A stretch of 58,252 nucleotides of DNA from Psychrobacillus sp. BL-248-WT-3 (GCF_012843435.1 NZ_JABAFC010000022.1:1-58252); one strand, 5' to 3'. Counted from the stretch's first letter, positions 8,874-17,736 are shown. Translations and numbers: made by a program. Notes: generated by a model from the sequence alone, not told the origin.

Positions 8874-10181
8874 CTATTTGTCTGGTACCTGTAATTCAAA
8901 TTCATCATACATAATAGGCTCAGGATATTGGAAGGTAGCTAAGTGTGCTCTTTCTATTTCACTTGCCTTGAATACTTGCTTAAAGCTATTACCTTCTATC
9001 CTTTTCGCAAATGGAGCTTCCTCTAGCACTAAACTATTCCCTTGTTCATCCTCTAACCATATCGGATTTCTAGTAAGTCTATTATCGTAAAGAGATTCAC
9101 TGTTGACATCAAAATATACAATAATCTGCTCTTCATTTGACTGAATCTCTGTAACTGTAATAGCCCCGAAATCTCCTTGACTGAACTTAAATGGGTATTT
9201 CTGTCCTTCAAGCGGAATCATAACTTTTTCTAAGGGAAAATTGTTCTCTAGTTTATAAGGAATAACTCTAAGCTTTTTAGCTCCTTCCTTAAGTGGGCTA
9301 AAGAGATATCCTACTTGTGTTTCAACCACACCATTTTCCGTTTCACCATGTGCATCTTTTCCTAATTGGTCAAGTACATTTCCACCATCATCCACAACAA
9401 AAAATTCTAAGTCAAATGGCTGAAAATCCATTTCTTCTTTAGAATTTACTTGGACAGCTAGATCTGTACCGGCCGGACCAATTTTCAATGAGTTTATTTT
9501 GACGTTCGCTCCTTCAATCATTCTAACCTCTTCTGGACGTAAAACCATCACCTGATTCGACTGTTTCACATGGAATTGGAAATTCCAATTACCGGGAATT
9601 ATTCCTATAGCATCTATCCTCATGTTCAGCTCGAATTCCTCTGGCAGCTCCTCAGTTGGATTGATTTCCACCATTCCTTTATACTTTTGTGGCGTGATAA
9701 AGTCCCCTGAATAGCTAGAACTGAAATTGATTTCTCTTCCATTTACCTCTAATGTTGGTCTTTCTAATTCTCCAATTGCAAACAATGATTCTTGTGTATA
9801 ACCAAAAACAAGTCTTGTTCCGTCATAAAACATTTCAGTAATAGTTAAAGTAATACCACTATCCTTGGATGATTGATCGATTATTTGTGTTAATCCTTTT
9901 TGCCCTGCTATTTGTAAACCTTCATCTTGCACATCATTAAAAAATGTGCCAATAAGTGGAACGTGAGAAGCTATTTTAGCCATTGCAGGAGAAACACTAG
10001 CTGATCCTACAAAAATGAATAACGCCACCGCAGCTGCACCTGCCGTATAGGACACTATCTTTAGTTTAGATTTTTTCTTTTTCAACTGAGGAGCAGTATT
10101 TTGTATGATTTTATCTAGTTTTTCCAGTGGCACTTGTATATTATCCATTTCCTTCTTTAAATCTGGCCATTGCTTACTCAT
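8874..10181 (-). CDS. DUF4179-type anti-sigma factor, membrane-anchored
   Basis: This 435-aa protein is the predicted cognate anti-sigma factor of the ECF sigma factor encoded upstream. It has a short cytoplasmic N-terminus (about 1-42), one membrane segment (IVSYTAGAAAVALFIFVGSA, about 43-62), and a long extracytoplasmic part. That part starts with the DUF4179 pattern (ASHVPLIGTFFNDVQDEGLQIAGQKG) and continues with two beta-rich regions of DUF5643 type. It overlaps the sigma gene by 8 bp, which implies translational coupling. In this class the cytoplasmic end holds the sigma factor until an envelope signal arrives. The signal is unknown. Confidence 0.85.
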   Translation of the reverse strand: MSKQWPDLKKEMDNIQVPLEKLDKIIQNTAPQLKKKKSKLKIVSYTAGAAAVALFIFVGSASVSPAMAKIASHVPLIGTFFNDVQDEGLQIAGQKGLTQIIDQSSKDSGITLTITEMFYDGTRLVFGYTQESLFAIGELERPTLEVNGREINFSSSYSGDFITPQKYKGMVEINPTEELPEEFELNMRIDAIGIIPGNWNFQFHVKQSNQVMVLRPEEVRMIEGANVKINSLKIGPAGTDLAVQVNSKEEMDFQPFDLEFFVVDDGGNVLDQLGKDAHGETENGVVETQVGYLFSPLKEGAKKLRVIPYKLENNFPLEKVMIPLEGQKYPFKFSQGDFGAITVTEIQSNEEQIIVYFDVNSESLYDNRLTRNPIWLEDEQGNSLVLEEAPFAKRIEGNSFKQVFKASEIERAHLATFQYPEPIMYDEFELQVPDK

Positions 10182-10698
10182 TTACACAATCCTCCTTCAT
10201 AGTTTTTCTTAAAATCATTAGTCCCCGATGGATATTTGTTTTAATTGTTCCTTCTGGACATTCCAAAATTTCCGCTATTTGCTTAATGGAATAATCCTGA
10301 TAATACCGCAACACTATTACCGACTTATATTTTTCATCTAGCTCCATAACAGCTTTTAACAAATCGATTTCGTTTTCAGGTGTAATATAAGGCTTCACTT
10401 TATTTTCAAGTACTTCTCTGTCCATCGGCACTACCCTACTCTTCTTTTTTATAAGATCTAAGGCAGTATTTATTAGGATGCGAGTCAACCAAGTTGAAAA
10501 ATAACGTTCATCCTTCAGATTTTTAATGGAAATCAGCGCCTTATAAATAGTTTCCTGAAAAACCTCTAATGCATCCTCTTCATTTTTTACATACATAAAC
10601 GCTATTTTATATAGCTTTACCTTTTGCTCTTCCATTAGCTCCTGGAATGCTTTATGACTCCCTTTCATGGCTTTTTGTACTTTCTTAATATCCGACAA
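10174..10698 (-). CDS. ECF-type RNA polymerase sigma factor
   Basis: A 174-aa group IV sigma factor. Region 2 is visible as LYKIAFMYVKNEEDALEVFQ...FSTWLTRILINTALD (about 28-83). Region 4 is YKSVIVLRYYQDYSIKQIAEILECPEGTIKTNIHRG (about 125-160). It lacks regions 1 and 3, as expected for ECF factors. The start is TTG 10698, preceded by AAAGGGGG at 9 nt. The partner anti-sigma gene overlaps its end. Upstream on the minus strand there is a CGTATA element (10726-10721) and a TGAAAC/AAACGTTT motif (10756-10747). Their spacing is 24 bp, so they do not make a standard sigma-W promoter. Autoregulation is likely but not shown. Confidence 0.93.
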   Translation of the reverse strand: MSDIKKVQKAMKGSHKAFQELMEEQKVKLYKIAFMYVKNEEDALEVFQETIYKALISIKNLKDERYFSTWLTRILINTALDLIKKKSRVVPMDREVLENKVKPYITPENEIDLLKAVMELDEKYKSVIVLRYYQDYSIKQIAEILECPEGTIKTNIHRGLMILRKTMKEDCVNE

Positions 10699-10824
10699 CT
10701 GAGTAATCCCCCTTTCGTTCTATACGTTAGATAAACAAGATATGTAAAACGTTTCATTTTTTTATTTTTATGTTATTGAAGCATAAATAGCATTTTACAA
10801 ATTTAACCCAAACATTTTCTATGT

Positions 10825-10962
10825 ATTGATTGTAGTTCTAGGCGGAGCCACAAGTAGAGGGATGAGTAAGACAAATAAGACATTCACAACCACGCTTGTT
10901 GTGCTGTGGTGATGGCTTTTCGCTCACACTGCTGAAAGCGTCCGCCAGAGCGGAAAACAATT
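10825..10962 (+). repeat. Dispersed intergenic repeat A, copy 1 (diverged)
   Basis: This copy runs from ATTGATTGTAGTTCTAGGCG through GGGATGAGTAAGACAAATAA and a CACAACCACG..GTGGTGATGGCTT core hairpin to GAAAGCGTCCGCCAGAGCGG. It aligns with copies at 32209-32345 (reverse) and 35932-35968 joined to 37576-37668. It lies in the 650-bp gap between the sigma operon and argF, where I see no gene. Confidence 0.85.
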
Positions 10963-11218
10963 TTTACCTCTATTCTTAGAAAGTATATAAGTGTCTTTAC
11001 TCTCTTTTTATCGTTCGTGTTTATCTTCTTATAAGAATAAAATAGAATTCACCTACTGATGAGGATATAGTTATGCAGGTAAAGATACTGATTTTCAATA
11101 GATTTGAGGAGTTCCTGCTGTATAGATTGGAGATGAGAAAGAAGATATATCTGTACTGACCTATATTGGGGTATGGTTGTACATCACTTAGGTTTTAATT
11201 TTTGCCCAATAAAATAAA

Positions 11219-11248
11219 AAGCGATCCCAGCGTCTCCCGGAATCGCTT
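11219..11248 (-). terminator. Terminator, probably of argF
   Basis: On the minus strand the stem AAGCGAT/ATCGCTT (with extra CCC/GGG pairing inside) is followed by TTTTATTTTATT. It lies about 100 nt past the argF stop. Confidence 0.75.
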
Positions 11249-11345
11249 TTCCTATGTAGCGATGAGGTCATCCTTCTAGATAAGCAACATCGCATATATA
11301 TAAACTGTAGGACACACCCTGTCGTTACAGCTTATTCAAAGATTT

Positions 11346-12311
11346 TTAAGCCATCAAAGAAGCAAGTACGGCTTTTTGTGCATGTAAGCGATTTTCTGCC
11401 TGCTGGAATATATATGAGTTAGGTCCATCTATTACTGAGCTAGAAACCTCTTCTTCTCGATGAGCCGGAAGACAATGAAGGAATATATAATCTGCTTTCG
11501 CATTGGCTACTAGCTTGTCATTAATTTGATAATCCTTAAATTCCTCCAAACGCTTAACAGCTTCCTCCTCCTGCCCCATGGAAGTCCAAACATCTGTATA
11601 AACTACATCTGCATTCACCGCAGCTTCTAGTGGATCATTAGAAACAAACAAGGAACCTTCGTTTGCAAGAGCAATTGCCTTTGCCTTTGCCATAATCTCT
11701 TCATTCGGCTCATAGCCGACTGGCGTTGCTACAGCAATGTGCATTCCCATGTATGCAGCAGCAATCACTAAGGAATGTGCCACATTGTTACCATCACCAA
11801 TAAAAGCCAGCTTCAGCCCTTTTGTATGACCTTTCACTTCTTGTACTGTTAATATATCTGCTAACGCCTGACATGGATGGTAGAGGTCTGTTAGGCCGTT
11901 TATAACAGGTATACTCGCATGCTCCGCAAGTTCTTTAACCATAGCGTGTGAATTAGCACGAATCATAATGCCATCTAGATAACCCGAGAGGACATGTGCT
12001 GTATCATAAACAGATTCCCCACGACCAATCTGCAAATCTCTAGCGTTCATGAACATACCATTTCCGCCTAGCTGCTTCATCCCCACCTCAAACGAAATCC
12101 TTGTACGAGTAGAGTGCTTTTCAAATATCATTCCTAATGTCTTCCCTTCTAACAATGGAGGACATTTACCAGCCTTCGTTAAAGACTTTAAGTTTGTAGC
12201 TAGTTCTAGTAATTCAGTCACTTCTTCCTTAGAGTAATCCAATAGTGTTAAAAGATCCTTTCCTTTTAAACTATCAACTAATTTAAGATTTACCCACTCC
12301 AATAATTTCAT
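11346..12311 (-). CDS. argF: Ornithine carbamoyltransferase
   Basis: ArgF joins carbamoyl phosphate and ornithine to citrulline in arginine biosynthesis (a catabolic role cannot be excluded). The 321-aa product has the carbamoyl-phosphate signature [14 protein letters not shown], the motif [12 protein letters not shown] and the ornithine-side [13 protein letters not shown] prefer ATG 12311, 9 nt behind AAAGGGG. ATG 12317 would be only 3 nt away. It is monocistronic, without argGH, argCJBD or arcA neighbours. The promoter is TTGACT-17-TATAAT, with AT-rich ATTCAT-containing sequence over the spacer. I could not assign an ArgR box. Confidence 0.95.
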   Translation of the reverse strand: MKLLEWVNLKLVDSLKGKDLLTLLDYSKEEVTELLELATNLKSLTKAGKCPPLLEGKTLGMIFEKHSTRTRISFEVGMKQLGGNGMFMNARDLQIGRGESVYDTAHVLSGYLDGIMIRANSHAMVKELAEHASIPVINGLTDLYHPCQALADILTVQEVKGHTKGLKLAFIGDGNNVAHSLVIAAAYMGMHIAVATPVGYEPNEEIMAKAKAIALANEGSLFVSNDPLEAAVNADVVYTDVWTSMGQEEEAVKRLEEFKDYQINDKLVANAKADYIFLHCLPAHREEEVSSSVIDGPNSYIFQQAENRLHAQKAVLASLMA

Positions 12312-12349
12312 ACTCATAATCCCCTTTACCCGTATCTTCTGTAATTGTT

Positions 12350-12378
12350 ATTATAAGTATGAATATTTATAAAGTCAA
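12350..12378 (-). promoter_or_regulatory. Sigma-A promoter of argF
   Basis: TTGACT (12378-12373) and TATAAT (12355-12350) are separated by exactly 17 bp upstream of argF. Confidence 0.8.
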
Positions 12379-12408
12379 GCGAATTTATATACATTTTTTA
12401 TACATAAA

Positions 12409-12448
12409 AAAACTAATGAGGAATACTGCTGTATTCTTCATTAGTTTT
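12409..12448 (-). terminator. Terminator of the M42 peptidase gene
   Basis: An 18-bp stem (AAAACTAATGAGGAATAC paired with the inverted copy ending 12448, one G-U pair) with a 4-nt loop is followed by a T-run on the minus strand. It lies just behind the peptidase stop. Confidence 0.88.
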
Positions 12449-12454
12449 GTTTAA

Positions 12455-13543
12455 TTAGTTAAAAGTTATATTGTTTACTGTATCACGATCAAGCTTTTTA
12501 ATAACTTCAACAATCAATTTAACTGTATTCTCGTAATCATCTCTATGCAGAATTCCTGCATGTGAATGAATATAACGAGTAGCTACACCGATTGACAAGC
12601 AAGGTACACCATTTAAGGAAATATGCATAGAACCTGCATCTGTTCCCCCACCAGCAATTGTTTCAAATTGATAAGGGATATTGTTTGCTTCTGCTGTATC
12701 CACTACAAAATCGCGTAATCCTTTATGGGATACCATAGATGCATCAAATAGGACGATTTGAGGGCCATCTCCCATTTTACTAGATGATTCTTTTGGAGTG
12801 ATTCCTGGAGTATCACCAGCAATACCCACATCAACTGCAAAGCCGATATCAGGGTTAATTTTTGCTGTAGAGGTTTTAGCTCCGCGAAGACCTACTTCTT
12901 CTTGAACATTCCCGACACCATATACGATATTTGGATGATCTTGGCCTTGTAAATTTTTCAATACATCTATTGCAATAGCACAACCAATACGATTATCCCA
13001 AGCTTTTGCAAGTAGAAGTTTATCGTTGTTCATTACAGTGAATTCAAAATATGGAACGACCATATCCCCTGGTAATACTCCCCATGACATAGCTTCTTCT
13101 TTAGAGGAAGCACCAATATCAATAAACATTTCTTTAATATCAACAGGCTTTTTACGTGCTTCTGGGCTAAGAATATGTGGTGGTTTAGAACCGATAACAC
13201 CTGTAATAGTTTCGCCCTTACGAGTAACGATCGTTACACGTTGAGCTAGCATTACTTGTGACCACCAGCCTCCCACTGTCTGAAAACTCAAGAATCCCTT
13301 GTCGTCAATTTTGGAAATCATAAAACCAACTTCGTCTAAGTGACCTGCAACCATGATTTTAGGTCCGTTAGCATCTCCCACTTTTTCAGCGATTAAGCTA
13401 CCGAGGTTGTCAAATTCAATTTTGTCTGCATAAGGGGCAATATATTTTTCCATTACTTTACGTGGTTCACGCTCGTTACCGGGAATCCCTTTTGCATCTG
13501 TAAGTTCTTTTAGCATTGTTAATGTTTCATCTAATTTTGTCAT
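12455..13543 (-). CDS. M42-family metallo-aminopeptidase (YsdC-like)
   Basis: A 362-aa cytosolic di-metal aminopeptidase of the M42 (PepA/FrvX/tetrahedral) family, which trims peptides. The metal-binding pattern is visible: [10 protein letters not shown] (His and the catalytic Asp), AWDNRIGCA (bridging Asp), [11 protein letters not shown] (catalytic Glu plus ligand Glu), [12 protein letters not shown] and the C-terminal [13 protein letters not shown]. The start has GGAGGGCG upstream. A ysdC orthologue sits in the same neighbourhood in B. subtilis. It is monocistronic with its own terminator. Confidence 0.93.
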   Translation of the reverse strand: MTKLDETLTMLKELTDAKGIPGNEREPRKVMEKYIAPYADKIEFDNLGSLIAEKVGDANGPKIMVAGHLDEVGFMISKIDDKGFLSFQTVGGWWSQVMLAQRVTIVTRKGETITGVIGSKPPHILSPEARKKPVDIKEMFIDIGASSKEEAMSWGVLPGDMVVPYFEFTVMNNDKLLLAKAWDNRIGCAIAIDVLKNLQGQDHPNIVYGVGNVQEEVGLRGAKTSTAKINPDIGFAVDVGIAGDTPGITPKESSSKMGDGPQIVLFDASMVSHKGLRDFVVDTAEANNIPYQFETIAGGGTDAGSMHISLNGVPCLSIGVATRYIHSHAGILHRDDYENTVKLIVEVIKKLDRDTVNNITFN

Positions 13544-13646
13544 TATTTCGCCCTCCTAAATATACTCACCAGTTAATTATATGATAAATTGAATGCTTAT
13601 TCAAAATATATTTTTAAAATTCTAAAGATACACAAATACACCTGCA

Positions 13647-15569
13647 TTAATCGGCACCGGCGCCGCCACCACTATCCCCGCTGCCACCTCCGTAGCTTCC
13701 TCCGCTATCTGAATATGTAGCGGAGCCTCCAGAAGAACCAGCTCCAGAAAATAGATATCCTTTTGTCCATCTCCATGAATCCTCTACAAATTTCATAGGG
13801 TCAGTGTCTGTTAACAGCAATCCAGCCAATGGGACAGCACGCGCTGTTTCTAGTGGATAAGACTGGCGACTTCGTTTAAACAAATAGGCTCGAATGATCC
13901 GCTTATCTTCCTTGTGCAATACAGTATGATCTTGTTTGCTTAGTGCTTTTCTAAAAGCCCTTATAGAATCCTTAGCTCTGACTGCATTCATCGATAAAAT
14001 ATTTCTTGGTACAGTAAAATATAATACAATGAAAGCAAGTAACAAATCATACGTTTGATGAAGTAATGCTTCATCTACTAAATTTACGCTAGCAAAAAAC
14101 ATGAAACCCATATATAAGAATAATAATCGTTTTGATTTTTTCTTACACCATAGCATTCCGATATATATAAGAGACACTGTTATAATGCAGACAATTCCCC
14201 AGATGCTTCTTAAGTCTGCATAATATGCAATAGAAAATAGTATAGCCATTATAATGGTCGCTATACTTAAAATCATAAGTGGGATACGGTTATTTAAGGC
14301 ACCAGCCTCGATCATCTCTGATTCAACTGCTAACTCCCATTGCTTCTGCTTTTCTTTAAATATTTTTTTCCGCTGAGCAAAATAGCCATTTTGCCTTTTC
14401 TCATCTCTTGCTGCTCCAGCGACATCATGCAAATTAAACGTCCATTTGTTTGATCCATTTTTTACTCCGAATAGCCAATCTATCATTGTATTTTCAAAAT
14501 CGGCATTCACTAGACTTCGATTGACCAGTTGAAACTCTAATGTCTCTCTAGGAGCCTTTGGATCATTTTGAAAACGAACTGCCGCTTTTCCTTTGCTTAC
14601 CTTTACTGTTCCTTTTTCTACTAATGAAAATAACCCTGCCAAAAAGCTTTTTTTATGAGTCTTTCCGATTTGATCAACAAAAAACATGTACAATGCATCC
14701 GTCTCTATCACATCTTTTTCAGAGCCAGTCCTCCAAAAATGTCTCTGTGGTAATAAAACAATTAAGAAGATAGCGACAATAAGCATTCCCATCATAACTT
14801 TTGGGATGAGACTCTTTACCATTTCAATGTAATCTAAACGACTCAGCATCTTATCAAATTGTTTTTGCTCTAAAGCAATGGCTCCACTTAAAGTTTGTGC
14901 GGACTTAATTTTCGGCATTGCTGTCATTACGGAAGAAGGAAAATAGAAACTAGTCTCCGTAGTAGAATACGCTTCCGATTTAGGAGTCACAAATCGTATA
15001 CCATATTGGTTTTTTTCTCGTTTTCCCGCATGTCGATCAAACATAAATCCATCGAAAGTATCAGGATTTAGTGGTTTCGGAAGTATAAAATCTATTGTCA
15101 CATTCTCGTAAGCTTGATCATGTGCATCCCCGCTAAAGTACGTCACCTTTACCTCACTGTAATTGTCATATGTCTTAACAGCATTCTTTAAGGTATAAGC
15201 ATAGAAGTAAGATACCTTCTCATTAGTTTTCTTGATGTTTGTTCGAAAATGGCCTTCCTCAAAGGAGACAGTTAATGGAATCATCGATTCTGCTCCCACA
15301 AAGCCTGGCTCCATGTCTAAGCTAGTAAGCTCATAGGAATAAAAATCTACTACCCGCTCATTGTATGTATCAGGAAATTCTCTATAAAGGTTATGAAAGG
15401 AACCATTAAAAGTATAGGTAAATACCTCATTAACTAATAAGTCACCGTTTGGTTGAATCCATGACTTTATATGTACTTTGTCAATGCTATAAGACTTTGC
15501 TTCTCCTATAGGGCTAAAGGAAAGGAAAGCTACCATGAATAACAAGAATGTAATAATAAACTTTTTCAT
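13647..15569 (-). CDS. DUF2207 membrane protein with Gly/Ser-rich tail
   Basis: A 640-aa exported membrane protein of the DUF2207 family, function unknown. It has a signal peptide (KKFIITFLLFMVAFLSFSP) and an extracytoplasmic beta domain (about 20-235) with IDKVHIKSWIQPNGDLLVNE and the family YREFPDTY region. A membrane segment lies near 255-275. A cytoplasmic helical part follows, then a cluster of three to four membrane helices (about 420-510) and a C-terminal tail rich in Gly, Ser and Asp. I chose ATG 15569, with GGGAGG 7 nt upstream. The frame from 15593 lacks a site. A TGAAAC-17-CGTACG promoter at 15631-15603 suggests sigma-W control. Confidence 0.85.
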   Translation of the reverse strand: MKKFIITFLLFMVAFLSFSPIGEAKSYSIDKVHIKSWIQPNGDLLVNEVFTYTFNGSFHNLYREFPDTYNERVVDFYSYELTSLDMEPGFVGAESMIPLTVSFEEGHFRTNIKKTNEKVSYFYAYTLKNAVKTYDNYSEVKVTYFSGDAHDQAYENVTIDFILPKPLNPDTFDGFMFDRHAGKREKNQYGIRFVTPKSEAYSTTETSFYFPSSVMTAMPKIKSAQTLSGAIALEQKQFDKMLSRLDYIEMVKSLIPKVMMGMLIVAIFLIVLLPQRHFWRTGSEKDVIETDALYMFFVDQIGKTHKKSFLAGLFSLVEKGTVKVSKGKAAVRFQNDPKAPRETLEFQLVNRSLVNADFENTMIDWLFGVKNGSNKWTFNLHDVAGAARDEKRQNGYFAQRKKIFKEKQKQWELAVESEMIEAGALNNRIPLMILSIATIIMAILFSIAYYADLRSIWGIVCIITVSLIYIGMLWCKKKSKRLLFLYMGFMFFASVNLVDEALLHQTYDLLLAFIVLYFTVPRNILSMNAVRAKDSIRAFRKALSKQDHTVLHKEDKRIIRAYLFKRSRQSYPLETARAVPLAGLLLTDTDPMKFVEDSWRWTKGYLFSGAGSSGGSATYSDSGGSYGGGSGDSGGGAGAD

Positions 15570-15602
15570 ATGACAACCTCCCACTACTTCCAAGATAACT
15601 AT

Positions 15603-15631
15603 CGTACGGAAAGTAAAACAAATAAGTTTCA
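15603..15631 (-). promoter_or_regulatory. Sigma-W-type promoter upstream of the DUF2207 gene
   Basis: On the minus strand TGAAAC (15631-15626) is followed after 17 bp by CGTACG (15608-15603). This gives a leader of about 25 nt before ATG 15569. The geometry matches the sigma-W/ECF consensus and that of the ysdB promoter. Confidence 0.75.
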
Positions 15632-15728
15632 GCTTTAATAAATAAGCTACTACATTTAAAGGCCATAAATAGGTAGGAACACTATAGATTTTCTTTTATT
15701 TCGCATATAGAGTTCTCCAAAATCCAAA

Positions 15729-15763
15729 AAAATACCTCGAAGAATTCATATTCGGGGTATTTT
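15729..15763. terminator. Bidirectional terminator downstream of dut
   Basis: A 13-bp stem AAAATACCTCGAA / TTCGGGGTATTTT (one T-G pair) with a 9-nt loop is flanked by A and T runs on both sides. It ends the dut transcript after that has crossed repeat B. Confidence 0.82.
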
Positions 15764-15772
15764 TTATTGTTA

Positions 15773-15928
15773 AGGAAATTATAAAACTCGGAACCTGTGG
15801 ATAAATTGATGTCTAGCTCCACCGCCTTGCCCCTCGGGTCAAATGGATAATAGCTCCGGTGGCTGAGGAACTGCCTCCTCGCTTTTCTCCATTTGCCTGT
15901 CGGGGCAGACATAGGCGCTTGCGCTTTT
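15773..15928 (+). repeat. Dispersed intergenic repeat B, copy 1
   Basis: About 156 bp. The last 105 bp (15824-15928) are identical to 58148-58252 at the window end. The element is a large imperfect hairpin. CAAATGGA near 15840 pairs with TCCATTTG near 15890, CCCC with GGGG, and GCCT with AGGC. It ends GCGCTTGCGCTTTT. It lies between the dut stop and its terminator, antisense to that transcript. A long open frame across it on the minus strand is not credible as a gene. Confidence 0.92.
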
Positions 15929-15940
15929 CTTGTTTAAGCT

Positions 15941-16375
15941 CTACTTCCCAGATGAACCAAAGCCCCCTCTTCCTCTATCAGATTCGGTTAAGCTTTCCGT
16001 TTGCTCTATTTTCACTTGTAAAACTGGAGCTATAATCATTTGAGCGATCCTCATATGTTTTTCTACTGTAAAGTCTTCTAAACCATGATTTATTAATATG
16101 ACTCTAACTTCTCCCCTGTAGCCCTCATCTATCGTTCCAGGACTATTTAAAACAGTGATGGAATGCTTTAACGCCAAACCACTTCTTGGTCTAACCTGTG
16201 CTTCTGTTCCTTTGGGCAGTTCCATCTCAATTCCTGTTCTGATTAATGCTGATTTTCCAGCTTGTATTACCTTTTCTTCAATTGAATACAAATCCATTCC
16301 TGCATCGCCTTCATTTGCTCGGTTCGGTACCATTGCATCTTCATGAATTAATTTTACTTTTAATGTTTGTTCCAT
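15941..16375 (-). CDS. dut: dUTP diphosphatase
   Basis: Dut hydrolyses dUTP to dUMP and pyrophosphate, which keeps uracil out of DNA and feeds thymidylate synthesis. The 144-aa product carries the five motifs of the trimeric all-beta family: [37 protein letters not shown] (catalytic Asp, Tyr), [10 protein letters not shown] and the C-terminal [10 protein letters not shown] arm. AGGAAGG lies upstream of the start. It is a single gene convergent with the DUF2207 promoter region, and its 3' UTR contains repeat B. Some Bacillus dUTPases are phage-derived, but nothing phage-like surrounds this one. Confidence 0.96.
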   Translation of the reverse strand: MEQTLKVKLIHEDAMVPNRANEGDAGMDLYSIEEKVIQAGKSALIRTGIEMELPKGTEAQVRPRSGLALKHSITVLNSPGTIDEGYRGEVRVILINHGLEDFTVEKHMRIAQMIIAPVLQVKIEQTESLTESDRGRGGFGSSGK

Positions 16376-16457
16376 TTAAATCCTTCTTTCCTTTGTATAG
16401 ATTTATATGTATTGTGAAAAAATATATTTATTTTCTTTCAAAAAAAATAAATTATTT

Positions 16458-16486
16458 TGAAACCAAACTACTTCTTCTATCGTATA
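16458..16486 (+). promoter_or_regulatory. Sigma-W promoter of ysdB
   Basis: TGAAAC (16458-16463), 17 bp, then CGTATA (16481-16486), about 35 nt before the ysdB start. In B. subtilis ysdB is a sigma-W regulon member. The match to the consensus here is exact. Confidence 0.88.
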
Positions 16487-16521
16487 GCAGGTATCATGTA
16501 TTTTACAAGGAGGACATTTTA

Positions 16522-16908
16522 ATGGTCCATATTATACGATTACTAATAATTATACTTATTATATATGTATTCTATAGAATATTACGCTATTTATTTGATC
16601 CGAGACGAAAGCTGGACGAAGCAAATGAAAAAGAACAATATTATTTCTATGACGATATAAAAAATGTACGCAAAAATTTCTTTATTACGTATAAAGGTGC
16701 CATGTTTGAGGGCGAAAAATATCTTGGTACTACTGATCAGGCTTTCGAGGTAGTATCTATTTTCATTTGGATTAAAGATCCTTCTAAACTACAGGGATTC
16801 ACAAAAGAGGACTTCCACTTCCTTCAAAACGAAATACGGATGAATTACCCGAACGCTAAAATAAATTGGAAGAGTCCAATTGAACAGCTGATGAAGGAAC
16901 AGGATTAA
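16522..16908 (+). CDS. ysdB: Sigma-W pathway protein YsdB
   Basis: This 128-aa membrane-anchored protein matches YsdB of B. subtilis: an N-terminal membrane segment (IRLLIIILIIYVFYRILRYL), FDPRRKL, the block YDDIKNVRKNFFITYKGAMF, then EGEKYLGTT and LQGFTKEDF. Its molecular role is not known. I chose ATG 16522 because AAGGAGG sits 8 nt upstream. A frame from 16246 would overlap dut and has no site. A sigma-W promoter precedes it, so it should respond to cell-envelope stress. A small putative membrane peptide gene follows. Confidence 0.92.
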   Translation: MVHIIRLLIIILIIYVFYRILRYLFDPRRKLDEANEKEQYYFYDDIKNVRKNFFITYKGAMFEGEKYLGTTDQAFEVVSIFIWIKDPSKLQGFTKEDFHFLQNEIRMNYPNAKINWKSPIEQLMKEQD

Positions 16909-16944
16909 AAAATTCTATTGCTGTAAGAAATAGGAGGAGATTGT

Positions 16945-17019
16945 ATTAAGAAATTTGTAGTTGCTTTTATACTAGGGTTTTTAGTTTATTTTATCATTAC
17001 AACCATAATTAATTTATAA
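16945..17019 (+). CDS. Putative 24-aa membrane peptide, ATT start
   Basis: An AGGAGG site (16932-16937) stands 7 nt before ATT 16945. That codon opens a frame for I/M-KKFVVAFILGFLVYFIITTI-INL, a basic start followed by one hydrophobic helix. There is no ATG, GTG or TTG in frame between the site and the coding stretch. Either it uses the rare ATT start seen in infC, or the start codon has been lost by mutation. It would share the ysdB sigma-W transcript. Function unknown. Confidence 0.5.
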   Translation: MKKFVVAFILGFLVYFIITTIINL

Positions 17020-17119
17020 TTGAGTCAGCTTCCTCCGCTACAATTATTTAGTTGTATATGGATTTTCGTATTTAATCAGTAATTTGCTATTTATGAAATA
17101 TACTAAATTAACATAAAAG

Positions 17120-17161
17120 AACTCGACTTGTACGATTTTTATAAATCATTCAAGTCGAGTT
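17120..17161. terminator. Bidirectional terminator between ysdB and the kinase-like gene
   Basis: An 11-bp stem AACTCGACTTG/CAAGTCGAGTT encloses a second stem GATTT/AAATC. It separates two convergent transcripts. Confidence 0.82.
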
Positions 17162-17193
17162 ATTTATTTAGGAATATCCAGCTGTTATTCAAT

Positions 17194-17736
17194 TTATGCT
17201 AATCGGACAATTTCTTGAACGATGGTTTGTACATCCTCAGTACGTTTTACTACGAAAAAATAATCCCCTTCCTCATCGGATGGATCTTTAACCTCTTCTT
17301 CATTTTGGCGATTAAGAACTTCTTCAAAACTTAAGGCCGTCCTTAAAATAGAAGTGCTTCTTTCGCTTACCTTTACTCTTTCAAACAACACTACTTCTGG
17401 TATATCAAAGTAAACAACTATCGTCAAAAAGCCTAGACTCTTATAATACGTTAGAAACTTTTTTCTACCACTCATATCTCTATTAGAGTTACACAAGATT
17501 ACATGGCAATTAGTCTCTTTTACCGTATAATCGACAATCATTTGGGTAAGCCCGTATTTTAGCTTATTTTTTGATGTCTTCGGTAAAAGAGATTTGTAAT
17601 ATGTATTTAAGAATGCTGCATGATTATCCTGATCGATGACAACTGAGTTTGTTAAATTTTTTTCTAACATTTTAGCAAATGTAGTTTTTCCACTATGCGT
17701 TTTTCCAACGGTCATGATTACCATTCTTTGTTTCAT
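17194..17736 (-). CDS. Small P-loop ATP-binding protein, kinase-like
   Basis: A 180-aa protein with a Walker A motif GKTHSGKTT at residues 11-19, a following VVIDQDNH strand and a lid-like arginine segment (ERVKVSERS, about 113-121). The layout is that of small nucleotide or polynucleotide kinase folds (AAA_33/zeta-type). The substrate cannot be inferred. Its start overlaps the end of the upstream metallopeptidase gene by 4 bp (ATGA), so the two are translated together. The pair sits between ysdB and ysdA, which are close to each other in B. subtilis, and looks like an accessory insertion. Confidence 0.7.
   Translation of the reverse strand: MKQRMVIMTVGKTHSGKTTFAKMLEKNLTNSVVIDQDNHAAFLNTYYKSLLPKTSKNKLKYGLTQMIVDYTVKETNCHVILCNSNRDMSGRKKFLTYYKSLGFLTIVVYFDIPEVVLFERVKVSERSTSILRTALSFEEVLNRQNEEEVKDPSDEEGDYFFVVKRTEDVQTIVQEIVRLA

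Noticed and set aside
10721-10756. Sigma-W promoter for the ECF sigma operon
   Set aside because: The TGAAAC and CGTATA boxes are present but 24 bp apart instead of 16-17.
12340-12410. ArgR (ARG box) site at argF
   Set aside because: AT-rich ATTCAT-like words occur, but no two half-sites match the consensus with the right spacing.
15682-15912. 76-aa open frame on the minus strand
   Set aside because: It lies across the dut terminator and repeat B. Its N-terminal half is the antisense of the repeat, and there is no fitting ribosome binding site.
16246-16521. Upstream extension of ysdB
   Set aside because: It overlaps dut antisense and crosses the sigma-W promoter. ATG 16522 has a strong AAGGAGG site.
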